Origin: Leidyana gryllorum EB-2025a
Taxonomy: Eukaryota; Apicomplexa
Assembly (NCBI GenBank): GCA_048772705.1
Contig: JBLWGC010000035.1
Span: forward strand, 310,001 to 374,000
Length of the DNA: 64,000 nt
Direction: 5' to 3'
The notes below the pieces were generated by a model. The model saw only the letters and a program-made list of their open reading frames with translations. It had not been told where the DNA came from and did no database searches. Each line of letters starts with the position of its first letter. Position 1 is the stretch's first letter. Of this stretch, positions 1-9,446 are shown one piece after another. The position numbers and the translations under genes are program-made.

Positions 1-1285
1 CAAGACCCCGGATGCCTGGCTTCAGATCCTCGATGGTGAAACCGGTGTAAGTAACCAACCTCTCCGGCCAGAACTCGAACTTCTCGAAGCAAGCATCCGT
101 GTTAATGACCTTAACTGCGAGCGCAAGAGCGGCAGCGGCCAGCTTTGAGTTTGGCATCCCTTTCAACGGATTGTCATGTCCTTGAGCGAAGAGCGCCATG
201 CCGAGAAGGAAAGATCCGAGTTCTGTATACGCCTCTTTGTACATCGGCCAGTTACCCACAGCGACATATCGCTCAAGGAACTCGGGCGCACAAGGTGGGT
301 TGGGAGGGTCGACAAGAACCTTCAACGACTGACTTTCCAGATCGTTTATCCTCTTGACCGACTTATCCGGAACCACTTCGCTCATGTACACGGCGGAACG
401 CCACACATGTAGAGGATCAAAGCGGAAGCGCTCGGATTTCTCCCAGCATTCTTCGACCTTGATGGCATGACGGAGGGCGGTGATCACCGTGGACGCAAAG
501 ATCTCGCTTGTGAGCTCCTTCTCGCGATTCTTGACGCGGTCAAGGATCAGACGGTTGACATTGAGCAGACAGAGGTGGATGGTCTTTTCATGTAGCGTGT
601 GCGACACGGCGTAGTTGAAGACACTCTGAACAGCCATCTGTCTGAACTTCTCCATCGGACTGTCCACCGGATAACTCAGTGCGAACACCTCAGCATCAAG
701 CTTCTTCTCGCTGACGAGCCATTCTTGGTACATGTTCTCAGCGTAGTTTTGAACGGCTGCCATGCGAGGATTTGCACGTCCAATGAGATGAGCGTCGAAT
801 GAGGAAATGAAGTCATTCATGTCGATTCGATGACGCCCCGGGGTGACGATGTAGTCGCTGCCACCAGGACTTTTCCACAACTCGGCTTTCGGTACTGTTG
901 TCGGTGGCGCACTCAAAAACGGAGTTGCTGCTGGGTTCAAGCTACCCGAGTTCAGTCTGCATAGCTCAGCTGAGGGGCATGGAGCTTGCGGGGCAGCTCC
1001 TGGGATTCTGGACTCGCGTTCAATGCCGAACTTGAGTCTTCGGCGTCGACCAGCGGTGTTGCGTTCCCCTTTGGGAGAGATGATGCTGGGTTTGGTAGTA
1101 CGCTTGTGAACCTTGACTTTGCCGGAACTTGACTGTCCAGGCGAACAGGAAGCGGTGGTGGAACGGGACCATACTCTTTGATGAGGAAGGGTGTTGTTGG
1201 TGATTGTGAGGGAGTGTTGCTTCATTCCAGGGACGGGGTTGATGAGGTAGGATGCTTCAGCTGCCTTGCGAGTGCGTCCTGCCAT
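1..1285 (-). CDS. Cyclin-like protein, C-terminus cut by window start
   Basis: Open frame from ATG 1285 down through position 1 with no stop, about 428 residues visible. Residues 1-150 are basic and low complexity. The rest looks like two cyclin-fold halves: a first half with MEKFRQMAVQSVFNYAVSHT and LLNVNRLILDR, then a second half with PEFLERYVAVGN, GSFLLGMALFAQG, KLAAAALALAVKVI and ending LVTYTGFTIEDLKPGIRGL. The AAAALALA helix and the Y-TGF-IEDLKP ending resemble the C-terminal fold of A/B-type cyclins, which activate cyclin-dependent kinases. Assignment to a cyclin class is inference; helix divergence is large. No intron is needed in the visible part. Downstream member of a minus-strand run of three genes. 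Confidence 0.62.
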   Translation of the reverse strand, partial: MAGRTRKAAEASYLINPVPGMKQHSLTITNNTLPHQRVWSRSTTASCSPGQSSSGKVKVHKRTTKPSIISPKGERNTAGRRRRLKFGIERESRIPGAAPQAPCPSAELCRLNSGSLNPAATPFLSAPPTTVPKAELWKSPGGSDYIVTPGRHRIDMNDFISSFDAHLIGRANPRMAAVQNYAENMYQEWLVSEKKLDAEVFALSYPVDSPMEKFRQMAVQSVFNYAVSHTLHEKTIHLCLLNVNRLILDRVKNREKELTSEIFASTVITALRHAIKVEECWEKSERFRFDPLHVWRSAVYMSEVVPDKSVKRINDLESQSLKVLVDPPNPPCAPEFLERYVAVGNWPMYKEAYTELGSFLLGMALFAQGHDNPLKGMPNSKLAAAALALAVKVINTDACFEKFEFWPERLVTYTGFTIEDLKPGIRGL

Positions 1286-1635
1286 CCTAAGAAGTGGTAA
1301 GATAAGAATGAATGTCTATTCGAGTAGGAAAAGTGTCTTCCAGGGGGACATAAGTGTGCGACGCGTCTCTGCACACACGCAATTTAAACACAGCCGGCCT
1401 TGGGGTTTACGTTCGGCCGGACCGAAAAGGATTGGATATAATTTATCGGTCTCAGTCCCTCAACGATCTATTTGAAATGTATCTTAAGTGCCAAGATCCC
1501 AGGTGCAAGTCGGCCTTCAAAAAGGAAGTAATGAGCCTAGTTACATCGGGCGCTTGCTTGACGAGTTATCGGGAGCTGGTATTTGAGACATCAGGATGAG
1601 TGGAGGGCTGGGGCTGAATGCTGAGTGCTGAGTGC
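1286..1635. other. Intergenic spacer, 350 bp
   Basis: Lies between the stop of the coiled-coil gene (1636) and the cyclin-like ATG (1285), both minus strand. It holds an AT-rich patch near 1430-1450 but no recognisable promoter motif and no convincing exon on either strand. By position it should contain the 3' end of one gene and the 5' signals of the next. Confidence 0.5.
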
Positions 1636-3903
1636 TCAATATGTGCGAGGTCCTAAACGGTTTGCTAAAAAATCAAGGGTTGCTAGTGGGGAGCTGGGCG
1701 ACGAATCGACTTTTCGCCATGCTGGATTTGGCTGGAATGGGTGTGTACGACCTGAATCAAACACTGGTGACTCACTTGGGCGAAGAAGTCTGTTCCAGTC
1801 GGCCGGACTGCCGACGGCGTTTTCATTGGGGTTATTATTGACTGGTGGGGAAGTACCTCGATATCTCGGGGGTGCTTTGATGGGAGTAGGCGTTCGCTGA
1901 TGGCTCAAAGATCGATCGTGGGCACCTGTAGTGGTCAAGAGTGGTTTCAGAAAGGCTCTAGCTCGGCTAAGGCGCTGTTGCCACGGAGGTTGATGGGGTG
2001 GAGGTCCGAAAATCTCTCTGTATTCGTCGTCTATGAGCTTCTTCAGCTCAATACTCTGAGTGGTGGTCCATCTCGATGGGGAACTTCGATGCGTGTCGGT
2101 TGCTGGGGCAATGTCCAGTTGTACCACTTTGTCAACATGATTTGGGGACACCCGGAAGTCCGTTTGCACAGCTGTTTCTGGCAGGACCTTGGGTGGAATA
2201 TTGACTGCCTCGTAAGAGCAACATTCTGATCTGGGTGAAGTTTGGGAGCAGAAAAAGTTCTCAGTAGCCGACACGTGTGGGCCGCCCCAACTGTACGTGT
2301 GTGGTCGGATGTCCTTCAGATTAAGGGGGGGTATGTCGGTGCAGCTGGCTGAGTCGGACGAAGAAGACGATTCTACAGGTGGTTTGGATTGATCGCTGGA
2401 CCTCCAACTGGCTGAGAGCTCGTTGCCATCTCTTGATTCATTGGTTTGAGTCGACGAATTGAGAGACTCAACTATACGTTGTCCGCTCAATTGTGAGGAG
2501 TCCTCCGATTCGGCTTCTGAATAAGCGGCCGGTGACTGTTGTGTGACACTGTTAGGTGGAACCACTGGCAATCCGGTGGAGGGTGTGTATTCAAGCGACT
2601 CTGTGGGCTCCAGAAGGCTATCTTGAGCTTTTTGTTGCAAAAACTTCCTCCATTTGCGGTCGGAGCTGAAGTAGCGGCCACGAGCTGCTTCTGACAGCCA
2701 CTGCTTGAAGAGTTTCTGTTCCTTTTTAGCCCACTTCTTGAGGCTGGAGGAGCTGCTACTGGCTGATTCTGGCCCTCGATGAGCTTTGACTTTTTCCCAC
2801 AGGTGCTGGTGATAGTCGATACGCGGCACTGCCATGACATGAAGATTTTTCGTTGCCGAAGCTCCAGTATCTGATGGGGGTGGAAGTGTCGTATCCCTTG
2901 ACGGTGGCGCTGAACTCTCCCCCCCGCTTGGAGGGGGATATGCTTCGCTATTGTCATAGTCATAAGAGTCCCCCTTCTCTAATCCACTCGAGCTGTCACT
3001 ATACGATGAGCTGACCCCGTCTCGGGTGAGATAGACCTCAGGCAATTCGACAGCGTCTGCTTGAATCTGTAAAGCACCTTTGAAGAGAGCATCGTGGATC
3101 GATCTTTGTTTGGCCACTTCCCTCATCATGAAATCGAGTTCACGATTATAAGCCATACAGATAGACGCCTTCTTCTGTTCTTCAAGTTCCTTTTCCCTCT
3201 TCAGTCTCTCAAGTTCCCTCCGTAATTGTTGTTCCTCATCGAATTTGGCATTCACCGCTCTTCGCAATGCCAGCTCTTCTTCATGATTGGCGACTTCTTC
3301 TAGTTTCACCTGGTTGGCCGCCTTCTTCAATTCGTCCAGCCGACGCTGATATCGTGCCAAGTACATCTCCAGCAAGGGCAAGGCCAAGGCCATACTGTAC
3401 GTATGAGAACGACCGACATATTTGCTCTTTTTGATATGCGCACTCGGGCTTTTCAACGGCTGTTCATGTACAGACTCGCGTTGGGGTGGTCTCTCTGGCG
3501 TCCGCACGCCCGGTGGGGCCGAGACCGCTGCAGCTCTTCTTTTGTTGAGCCGACGATTAGCCGCGGTCGTCAAGGGTCCCGCACCGCCTGCTGCGGGGCC
3601 ACCTCCCAACAGTTCTCGTCGTTCCCCTCCTTCACCTCTGTACTGAGGTCGTGGTACCGCAGGTTTGATGGCCCGTCGAGGTAATCTGGTGGTGGAAGGA
3701 GGTGGCGGGGGTGGCTCGGTTTGCGGGGCAAGAGACTCCTTGATCGCCTGTTTGAGTGCTGAGACTAATTGTTGTGGGTCAATTATAGCGAGGTGCGATG
3801 AGACGCCTTCCCATGTTTGCGCCCTCGGAAATACTTGCGGTTGGGAGAGAGCCCGTGCCAAGGGCGCTGAGGCACCTCGGTGCGGTTCTCTCAACACTGG
3901 CAT
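1636..3903 (-). CDS. Coiled-coil, low-complexity protein, unknown function
   Basis: Single exon of 755 residues from ATG 3903. Not recognised. Residues about 60-110 are Pro-rich and basic. A strong charged coiled coil follows at about 180-260 (dense Glu/Lys/Arg/Leu, for example LRRELERLKREKELEEQKKA). Then come Ser/Pro/Asp-rich disordered stretches and a short ordered block (KKWAKKEQKLFKQWLSEAAR, then SSDRKWRKFLQQKAQD). The C-terminal third is Ser/Thr/Pro-rich. No transmembrane segment or signal peptide. Such an arrangement suits a cytoskeletal or scaffold protein, but that is inference. The upstream gene's stop is only 48 bp away, and an AG ten bases before the ATG (3915-3914) could be a spliced-leader acceptor. 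Confidence 0.75.
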   Translation of the reverse strand: MPVLREPHRGASAPLARALSQPQVFPRAQTWEGVSSHLAIIDPQQLVSALKQAIKESLAPQTEPPPPPPSTTRLPRRAIKPAVPRPQYRGEGGERRELLGGGPAAGGAGPLTTAANRRLNKRRAAAVSAPPGVRTPERPPQRESVHEQPLKSPSAHIKKSKYVGRSHTYSMALALPLLEMYLARYQRRLDELKKAANQVKLEEVANHEEELALRRAVNAKFDEEQQLRRELERLKREKELEEQKKASICMAYNRELDFMMREVAKQRSIHDALFKGALQIQADAVELPEVYLTRDGVSSSYSDSSSGLEKGDSYDYDNSEAYPPPSGGESSAPPSRDTTLPPPSDTGASATKNLHVMAVPRIDYHQHLWEKVKAHRGPESASSSSSSLKKWAKKEQKLFKQWLSEAARGRYFSSDRKWRKFLQQKAQDSLLEPTESLEYTPSTGLPVVPPNSVTQQSPAAYSEAESEDSSQLSGQRIVESLNSSTQTNESRDGNELSASWRSSDQSKPPVESSSSSDSASCTDIPPLNLKDIRPHTYSWGGPHVSATENFFCSQTSPRSECCSYEAVNIPPKVLPETAVQTDFRVSPNHVDKVVQLDIAPATDTHRSSPSRWTTTQSIELKKLIDDEYREIFGPPPHQPPWQQRLSRARAFLKPLLTTTGAHDRSLSHQRTPTPIKAPPRYRGTSPPVNNNPNENAVGSPADWNRLLRPSESPVFDSGRTHPFQPNPAWRKVDSSPSSPLATLDFLANRLGPRTY

Positions 3904-3913
3904 TGAGTGTGTC

Positions 3914-3915
3914 CT
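3914..3915 (-). promoter_or_regulatory. Candidate spliced-leader acceptor AG
   Basis: On the minus strand the sequence reads CACATAG then GACACACTCA then ATG (3903). With only 48 bp between the stop of the TPR gene (3952) and this ATG there is little room for a promoter, so trans-splicing at this AG is a reasonable inference. No leader sequence is encoded here to prove it. Confidence 0.35.
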
Positions 3916-3951
3916 ATGTGCACCAGACAGTCAGAGTATCAGCACCATCAA

Positions 3952-6874
3952 CTAATGGTAGTAGGAGGCCACGTCCTCAGCGAGGCCAAAAGTCAGACAG
4001 GTAGTCTCAGCTGTGGGCATGCTGGTGATTTTGCACAGCAGCTCTGCCACATTCAAGATTTCGTTATCATTCAATTCCTTCCCGATAGCCAATATCAGTA
4101 AATGAAGAAGGGCGTCAGAGTTGCGCTGCTCACACAATGCATTCAAATGTATCCAAGCCTGATCTCTTCCATCCGGTTCGCAGAATAAAGTCCGTGCCAA
4201 CAAGCATCGGGCTTCCTCATGTTGGCAGTCCAGTGTGAGTGCATCTGATGCATATCGTTCGGCCAGTTCCAGATCGCTGCGGTAGAGAGCGTCAATGGCC
4301 AAGAATACACAATGATTGGCTTCCAACAGATTGGCCGCCACCGCGTCGGGACTCGGCGTACTCGAGTTTTTAATCTCAGCTTCGCGTTCAACGAGTATAG
4401 CGGCCAAGTCGGATCGTCTCAACATATGACAAGTCTTCAATGCCGTTATCAGTAATGTTTGGGCCGACAAGAGATCTTCTGGCGCCACAGGGTGTAACGA
4501 GCACGCTGTGAACAAGCTGTGCCGCTCTGCGTTTGTTCGATGTACCGGAGTCGATCCTTCGATCGCCGATAAATCCACTGGCACCGCGGCACCCTCAGCG
4601 TCCAGTCGGCCACCCACACTATCTGGTCGACAACGCAGTATTTTAGGACAAAGTGAACCTCCCATGCGCCCCAACAGCGGATATGTTGGAGCCTGGTTGG
4701 CCATCATCACTCGTCCCAGTCGAGTGACCCCCGAGGGATAAAGCCCGTTGAAGTCGGTGCCTTGCAGCAGACCATGTAACTCAGACGGTGCTTCCCAGGC
4801 CGCACGAAGGGTCTGACCCGTGAATATCGGAGGACCGGGGGTCCAATCCTCAACTGGGGGAACGAACAACTCAGGCGTCACCCGTCGTCGTAGGGGCCAA
4901 CAGTGCTCAGCAGCGGGCTGCGGTCTCAATGTGCACCCGAAACTCTCCAGAAACATCAAATCCAGCCAACTCAGAATCTCATCTTCCAACCAAAGCAAAG
5001 GCTGGTCGACGAACCCCAGTGATGACTCGCGTTTGAGACCAAAGTAAAGATCCAATTGCCTCAATTCTGCTCTGGAATAAATCGACGGCTCCTCTACGAA
5101 GGGAAACCAATTCAAACTGTGTCGATACTGACTGCCTCACCATACTGATCAGTCCCTCTATCCTGCAGTTGGAGTCGCCAAGCGAGCAGCAGCTGCACGG
5201 CTGTTAAACTCAAGATCTGACTGGAGGGTGTGACAAAACGGCCGCCGGAGGCGGTCCAGAAGATCGTCAGGGAGCTGCAGTTTGACAGCACAGCTCTCAT
5301 GATAGTCACGTACATATTCAAGTATGGCCGGTCATCCGCAACGTCGAGCCGAAAGGTCCACAATTTTATCAACAGCATCAAAGCTCCACTGAGTGCGTGA
5401 GTCCCCGCCGACAGACGATACGATGTCTCTGCGGTCTGCATCGCTGATGCCCACATATGTTGAGTGAAAGACGGCATCTCCCATCCATGCCGACGTAATG
5501 CCTCTGTGTCCTCGAGAGGGAGTTGGAAATGGAAGTCATGTTGCACTTCCCTCATAGCAAACACGGTGCGAACGAATGCTAAGCGGCTCGCAGTCGATTG
5601 AGACGAGGGGTCTACTTGGTGTGCAATTTGAAGGTACATTGATGCTGCACACCAGCTCTTCTCGAGGGAGTAAGCGTGGCCTATCAATGCTAGCGCAGTC
5701 GCCGCTTCCCAAGGTACTTTGGTCTTCCGCAGAACATATCGTGCCAAAGATTGGGCTTGCAGATAGGCAGCAGCTTCGTTCACCAACAACTTACAGAGGA
5801 GGAGTACAACGCTCAATGTACTGAGTCCTGGGATGTGCTCGCTGTCCTCGAGGTGACTGTGCTGTGTTTCGGCAACGGTGATTGCTGTGTGAAGAGCGAT
5901 GATAGAGCTCCCAACGCTCAGCGGTGTCGAGGCCATCTCCAAAGCCAGTTGCAGCCACAGTTTGTAGTTCGAACTCCATTGCCCCACGAAGAAAGAGAGT
6001 TGAAGAGGGGCTGTCAACTCGAAAGGGCTCGATACTTCTTTGCCCAGCAGAACGGCCAGCGAACTTTGACGGATAAAGTCGGAGATACGCTTATCCGGCC
6101 GTCGCGCCGAAGTGGTTAGGTGCGACTCTACGCTTCAGGTGGAGGTGAAAAGTCAGGAGATTACTTTACCTGGGCGCCAACAGCAAGCACCGCTGTATCA
6201 GAGCCAACGTTCGGGAGAACACGGGTGTGCCAGTGATTTGCTGATGATCTGACAGACAGCCGATGTTATGAGGTTCGACACGCCGTAAAGTCCGCTTCCA
6301 GTGACCCGATAGCGGCCGTGTGAGCCTTATGAGCTCAAACAAATACTGCAGCGCTTGTTTCCAATGGGTCAGACTCTCCCGCTCCAAGATTGTGATTGCA
6401 TCTCTCAATCCCCCGCAATCCTTCCGAGCGGTTTGTGCTGATGGGATGTCTGGCTCGACATCACCGCGTATATGGAGGCACGATGTTTTCGTTGAACAGC
6501 CTCCTAACGATTAGATGATGAGTGTGGGAATTAGACATTGTGAGTGGATGGAAGCGGTCACTGTGGTACAATTGGGAGTAGCGCAATACCTTTGGGAGGC
6601 TGGATTTCCGCATGAATGACACATCCGACTGAAGCCTTCTCCTGTGCGCGTAGACCTGTTATTACAATCAGCAAGCGTTCGTAAGCATTGAAGTGCGCTA
6701 AGTGGTCCATTCTGAGGCACCTATTACACCAGGCGTCCCGATGGTGTGGACTTACTCTGCCTTCATAATTGCTATGGACAGACTCGTTCTACCCGACTCA
6801 ATCTCTCCCACACTGAATTTGGCGTCACGGTCAAACTCCAAGCTGCTGCGGGCCTTGGATCGTCGACGCTTCAT
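3952..6874 (-). CDS. TPR-repeat protein, possibly TTC7/YPP1-like
   Basis: Five-exon model of 905 residues: 6874-6756, 6720-6590, 6503-6170, 6132-5141, 5093-3952, joined by introns of 35, 86, 37 and 47 bp with matching phases (2, 1, 2, 1). The protein is all-helical with TPR-like pairs. Clear ones lie in the middle (NYKLWLQLALEMAS, then AATALALIGHAYSLEKSW and ASMYLQIAHQVDPSSQ) and near the C-terminus (LELAERYASDALTLDCQHEE, then ARCLLARTLF and DQAWIHLNALCEQ). This layout recalls TTC7/YPP1, a scaffold for plasma-membrane PI4-kinase, but it is weak evidence. The start ATG 6874 is 29 bp head-to-head from the EGF gene ATG at 6904. The most doubtful junction is the 86 bp intron. Confidence 0.66.
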
Positions 6875-6903
6875 CTTTGATCAAGACACACAAACACTCA
6901 AAG
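6875..6903. promoter_or_regulatory. 29-bp divergent spacer with inverted ends
   Basis: The whole gap between two divergent ATGs. It begins CTTTGATCAAG and ends CTCAAAG, so each ATG is immediately preceded by TCAAAG on its own strand. Both AAG ends could be splice acceptors. The spacer is too short for two ordinary promoters, so each promoter probably lies inside the other gene. Confidence 0.4.
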
Positions 6904-8956
6904 ATGATGAGGTATTACGCTCTGACACTGGCGGGCTTGGCCCAGGCCGAGGATGCCTTCGTGCTGGCCAAGGGTATGTGCAATTTCCACAATCCGTGTG
7001 TTCCGGAGGCTGAGTGTTTGGTGGACCCTAATGCGCCAATAATTGGCACTTTGATGTGCAGTTGCCCTCCAGGTACGATACTTCGAGTGATCCACTCTAC
7101 AAAATCCCGTAGGCTTCGAAGGAGACGGTTTGTTGGCTGGAACTGGCTGTCAAGACATAGATGAATGTCGTCTCGACCATCCTTGCCGGTCTGCAACCGA
7201 AGTTTGCTTCAATACCCCTGGAGACTATGAATGCCTCTGCAAGAGAGGTTATATTGCTCGGCCGGATGGCCAGAAGGGTTGTGTCGGTGAGTCATTGCAG
7301 TAAACCTGATTGAGGGTCACAATTCCCCGCGTTAGACATTAATGAGTGTGACACCCCAAGTCTCCACACCTGTGACCCCACTACCGTTTGCCACAACACT
7401 GACGGATCCTATGAGTGCATATGCGCCAACCCCACCCATATAGTGGATCCCAAGACTCGTGAGTCTCTAACAGAATGCCCCCTTCATCACCAGAACTGTC
7501 CTCCTCAGGATCTTGCCGTCCTTTCAATCTTTGCACCGACGCTCGTGGTGCTTACAACCCTTGCGATAAGGAGACCAGTTATTGTGTGTTCTCCGAAGAC
7601 ACCGGGCCTCAGTGCATTTGCAAAGAAGGCTTGGAGGCCCGTGAAGACGGCTTAGGCTGCGTCGGTGAGTGACTTTTGTGGTACAACTATGAACACATTG
7701 AACGGCTTCAGACGTCGATGAATGCGCCCATGAGGAATTGAACACTTGCCCACCCCTTATCACCAAGTGTGTCAACACATTCGGATCTTACGAGTGCGAA
7801 TGTGACGAGTTATCTGGCTATACGGCATCCCCAGACCATCCCAACTCCGCCTGCACCAGTGAGTGACGTTTCCTTGGTCTTTGACAACATTTATCTACAC
7901 GCAGATCTTAATGAGTGCATCAAGTGGCCGGGGGTATGTGGTGAGTTGGCCTGCTGTCGCGACCTCGCGCCTTTATATCCGCCCGAACCGTTGAGCGGTT
8001 TCGAGTGTGCACCAACCATCTCAAATGGCGGGAACGGGAGCCATTCCGCGCCTGCAGCGAGTAGCTCTCCCCGCCCTCACGACCGCCCGAGAGGTAGTTC
8101 TACTAACAGGCTAGACCCAGCTATGCCTTCTGATTTGCTGGGTTTGGGGTCGTCAATGGCGAGTGGCGGCTCAGGAAGTAACAATCTTCGGGTGGGAGGA
8201 GTGCGGAATCAGCCAATTTTGCCCCAGAGAGACTTCCATCATTTTGAGGCACCTCCACACTACAAAGCGGACCGCTACCGACTGATTCATTCTGGAAAGA
8301 CGCCGTCATCCGAATTAAAGGGGCACGAGACGCGTAAACGACCAGCGTCCGATGGGCCGAGGGTCTTTCGGGCATCGCAGCTGCAGCCAGTGATTGAGGA
8401 GGTGATGATTGAAGGGATGGATACCCGAGTGCGAAAATTGAGCGATTCGTTTACCGAGATGGCTGAAACTGCCGTCTCGGGTTTTGAGATTGCTTCCACT
8501 TTGGCCAAGTCGGTTCCCATGATAGACCAGGCCGCTACAGTGGTAGCGGACCTGTTTCAATCAGCTGTAGGAACTGCTAGTACTGGCCATTGCCCAAAGG
8601 GGTTCTTGAACGTTCATGAGATCATGCGAAACACGGCCAAATCCAGATCGGCGGAGATGGTAGCGGGTGCTGTGACGTTTCCCTTGCGGGTAGCCCAACC
8701 GGCCGTGGCGAGAGGATTTATGCAAAACAGCGAGATTGCGATAGATGATGTGGCACGATGGGTGAAAGCAGCGGCATTGGCCCCTGGAACTTTGACTAAA
8801 GTGTTGACGGACCAGAGTGGATTCAGCGGGAAATTGGGGCGTGAAGTGGTTGAGACCGCAGTGGGAATGGCTCGATCTTGGGGTAGTGTACTTGATCAAG
8901 CAAGCGAGATTCGGGAGGAAATTTTTCATCAAACAACTCAAGAGGCAAGGCGATAG
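6904..8956 (+). CDS. Secreted EGF-repeat protein with helical C-terminus
   Basis: Six-exon model of 606 residues: 6904-7072, 7113-7286, 7336-7458, 7509-7664, 7712-7858, 7905-8956. A signal peptide (MMRYYALTLAGLAQA) is followed by a Cys-rich first module, then EGF-like modules, several of the calcium-binding kind (DIDECRL, DINECDT, DVDECAH, DLNECIK). Each internal exon is a multiple of three and flanked by phase-1 introns, so every EGF unit is a cassette. After the last module (about residue 285) the protein becomes disordered and then amphipathic helical (residues about 400-606), with no membrane span. EGF modules normally act outside the cell in binding; the target is unknown. The stop TAG is 15 bp before the next ATG. 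Confidence 0.8.
8954..8956 (+). promoter_or_regulatory. Stop codon TAG that may double as splice acceptor
   Basis: GCGATAG ends the EGF gene and is followed after 15 bases by ATG 8972 of the SERF-like gene. If the downstream mRNA is trans-spliced, the AG of this stop is the nearest acceptor. Inference from spacing only. Confidence 0.3.
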
Positions 8957-8971
8957 CCGTCACCACTCGTG

Positions 8972-9229
8972 ATGACCCGAGGCAATCAACGAGAACTGTC
9001 GCGTCAGAGGAATGCAAAGCAAGCAGCCAAACGTGGCGATGGAGGTCATTCCATCCTGAAGGATAAGGAGAAGACTCTAATGACTATCATTTGCCTTCAG
9101 TGCCGACAGTCATTCATGTGTACTTCGACACGGGCAATTCTGCAACAACATGTGGACGCGAAGCACCCATCTAAGCAGTTTAACGAGTGCTTCGACACTT
9201 GGAAAGAACCCGCTAAACCGACCAAATGA
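8972..9229 (+). CDS. SERF/4F5-type N-terminus with C2H2-like zinc finger (ZNF706/At2g23090-like)
   Basis: Single exon, 85 residues. It starts MTRGNQRELSRQRNAKQAAK, the hallmark of the 4F5/SERF family, and continues with a zinc knuckle ICLQCRQSFMC, then HVDAKHP (Cys-x2-Cys and His-x4-His). That combination is typical of the small At2g23090/ZNF706-like proteins found across eukaryotes. SERF-like N-termini have been linked to modulation of protein aggregation and nucleic-acid binding; the exact role here is unknown. The ATG at 8972 is chosen because the family motif begins there. Only 15 bp separate it from the upstream stop. Confidence 0.85.
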   Translation: MTRGNQRELSRQRNAKQAAKRGDGGHSILKDKEKTLMTIICLQCRQSFMCTSTRAILQQHVDAKHPSKQFNECFDTWKEPAKPTK

Positions 9230-9446
9230 TAGACACTGTGTGCCTTGTGCGTTGTACTTTCATGCTCCATCAACCCCATAAATATACAATTATATCTCTA
9301 AGATAGATGTTATCGCCATGTACAGAGGATCAGCAGTAAGTTTCGGCACCTAATTATACACCTCCCTCGCACCCAGGGCAGATACTACAAGACGGTCCTT
9401 GGCTGCCAATGAGCGCCTCGCAACCCAACTGTCTACTCTGGAGGTC

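Noticed and set aside
2487-2963. Antisense or shifted frame within the coiled-coil gene
   Set aside because: It is on the same strand in another frame of a longer coherent gene; low-complexity bias explains it.
5117-5140. A 24-nt intron in the TPR gene
   Set aside because: It leads straight into a stop; a 47 bp intron ending at 5094 keeps the phase and joins both frames.
6511-6720. Cys-rich minus-strand frame (CHSCGN, CATPNC) resembling a zinc motif
   Set aside because: It is the wrong frame of exon 2 of the TPR gene plus intron; correct splicing removes the cysteines.
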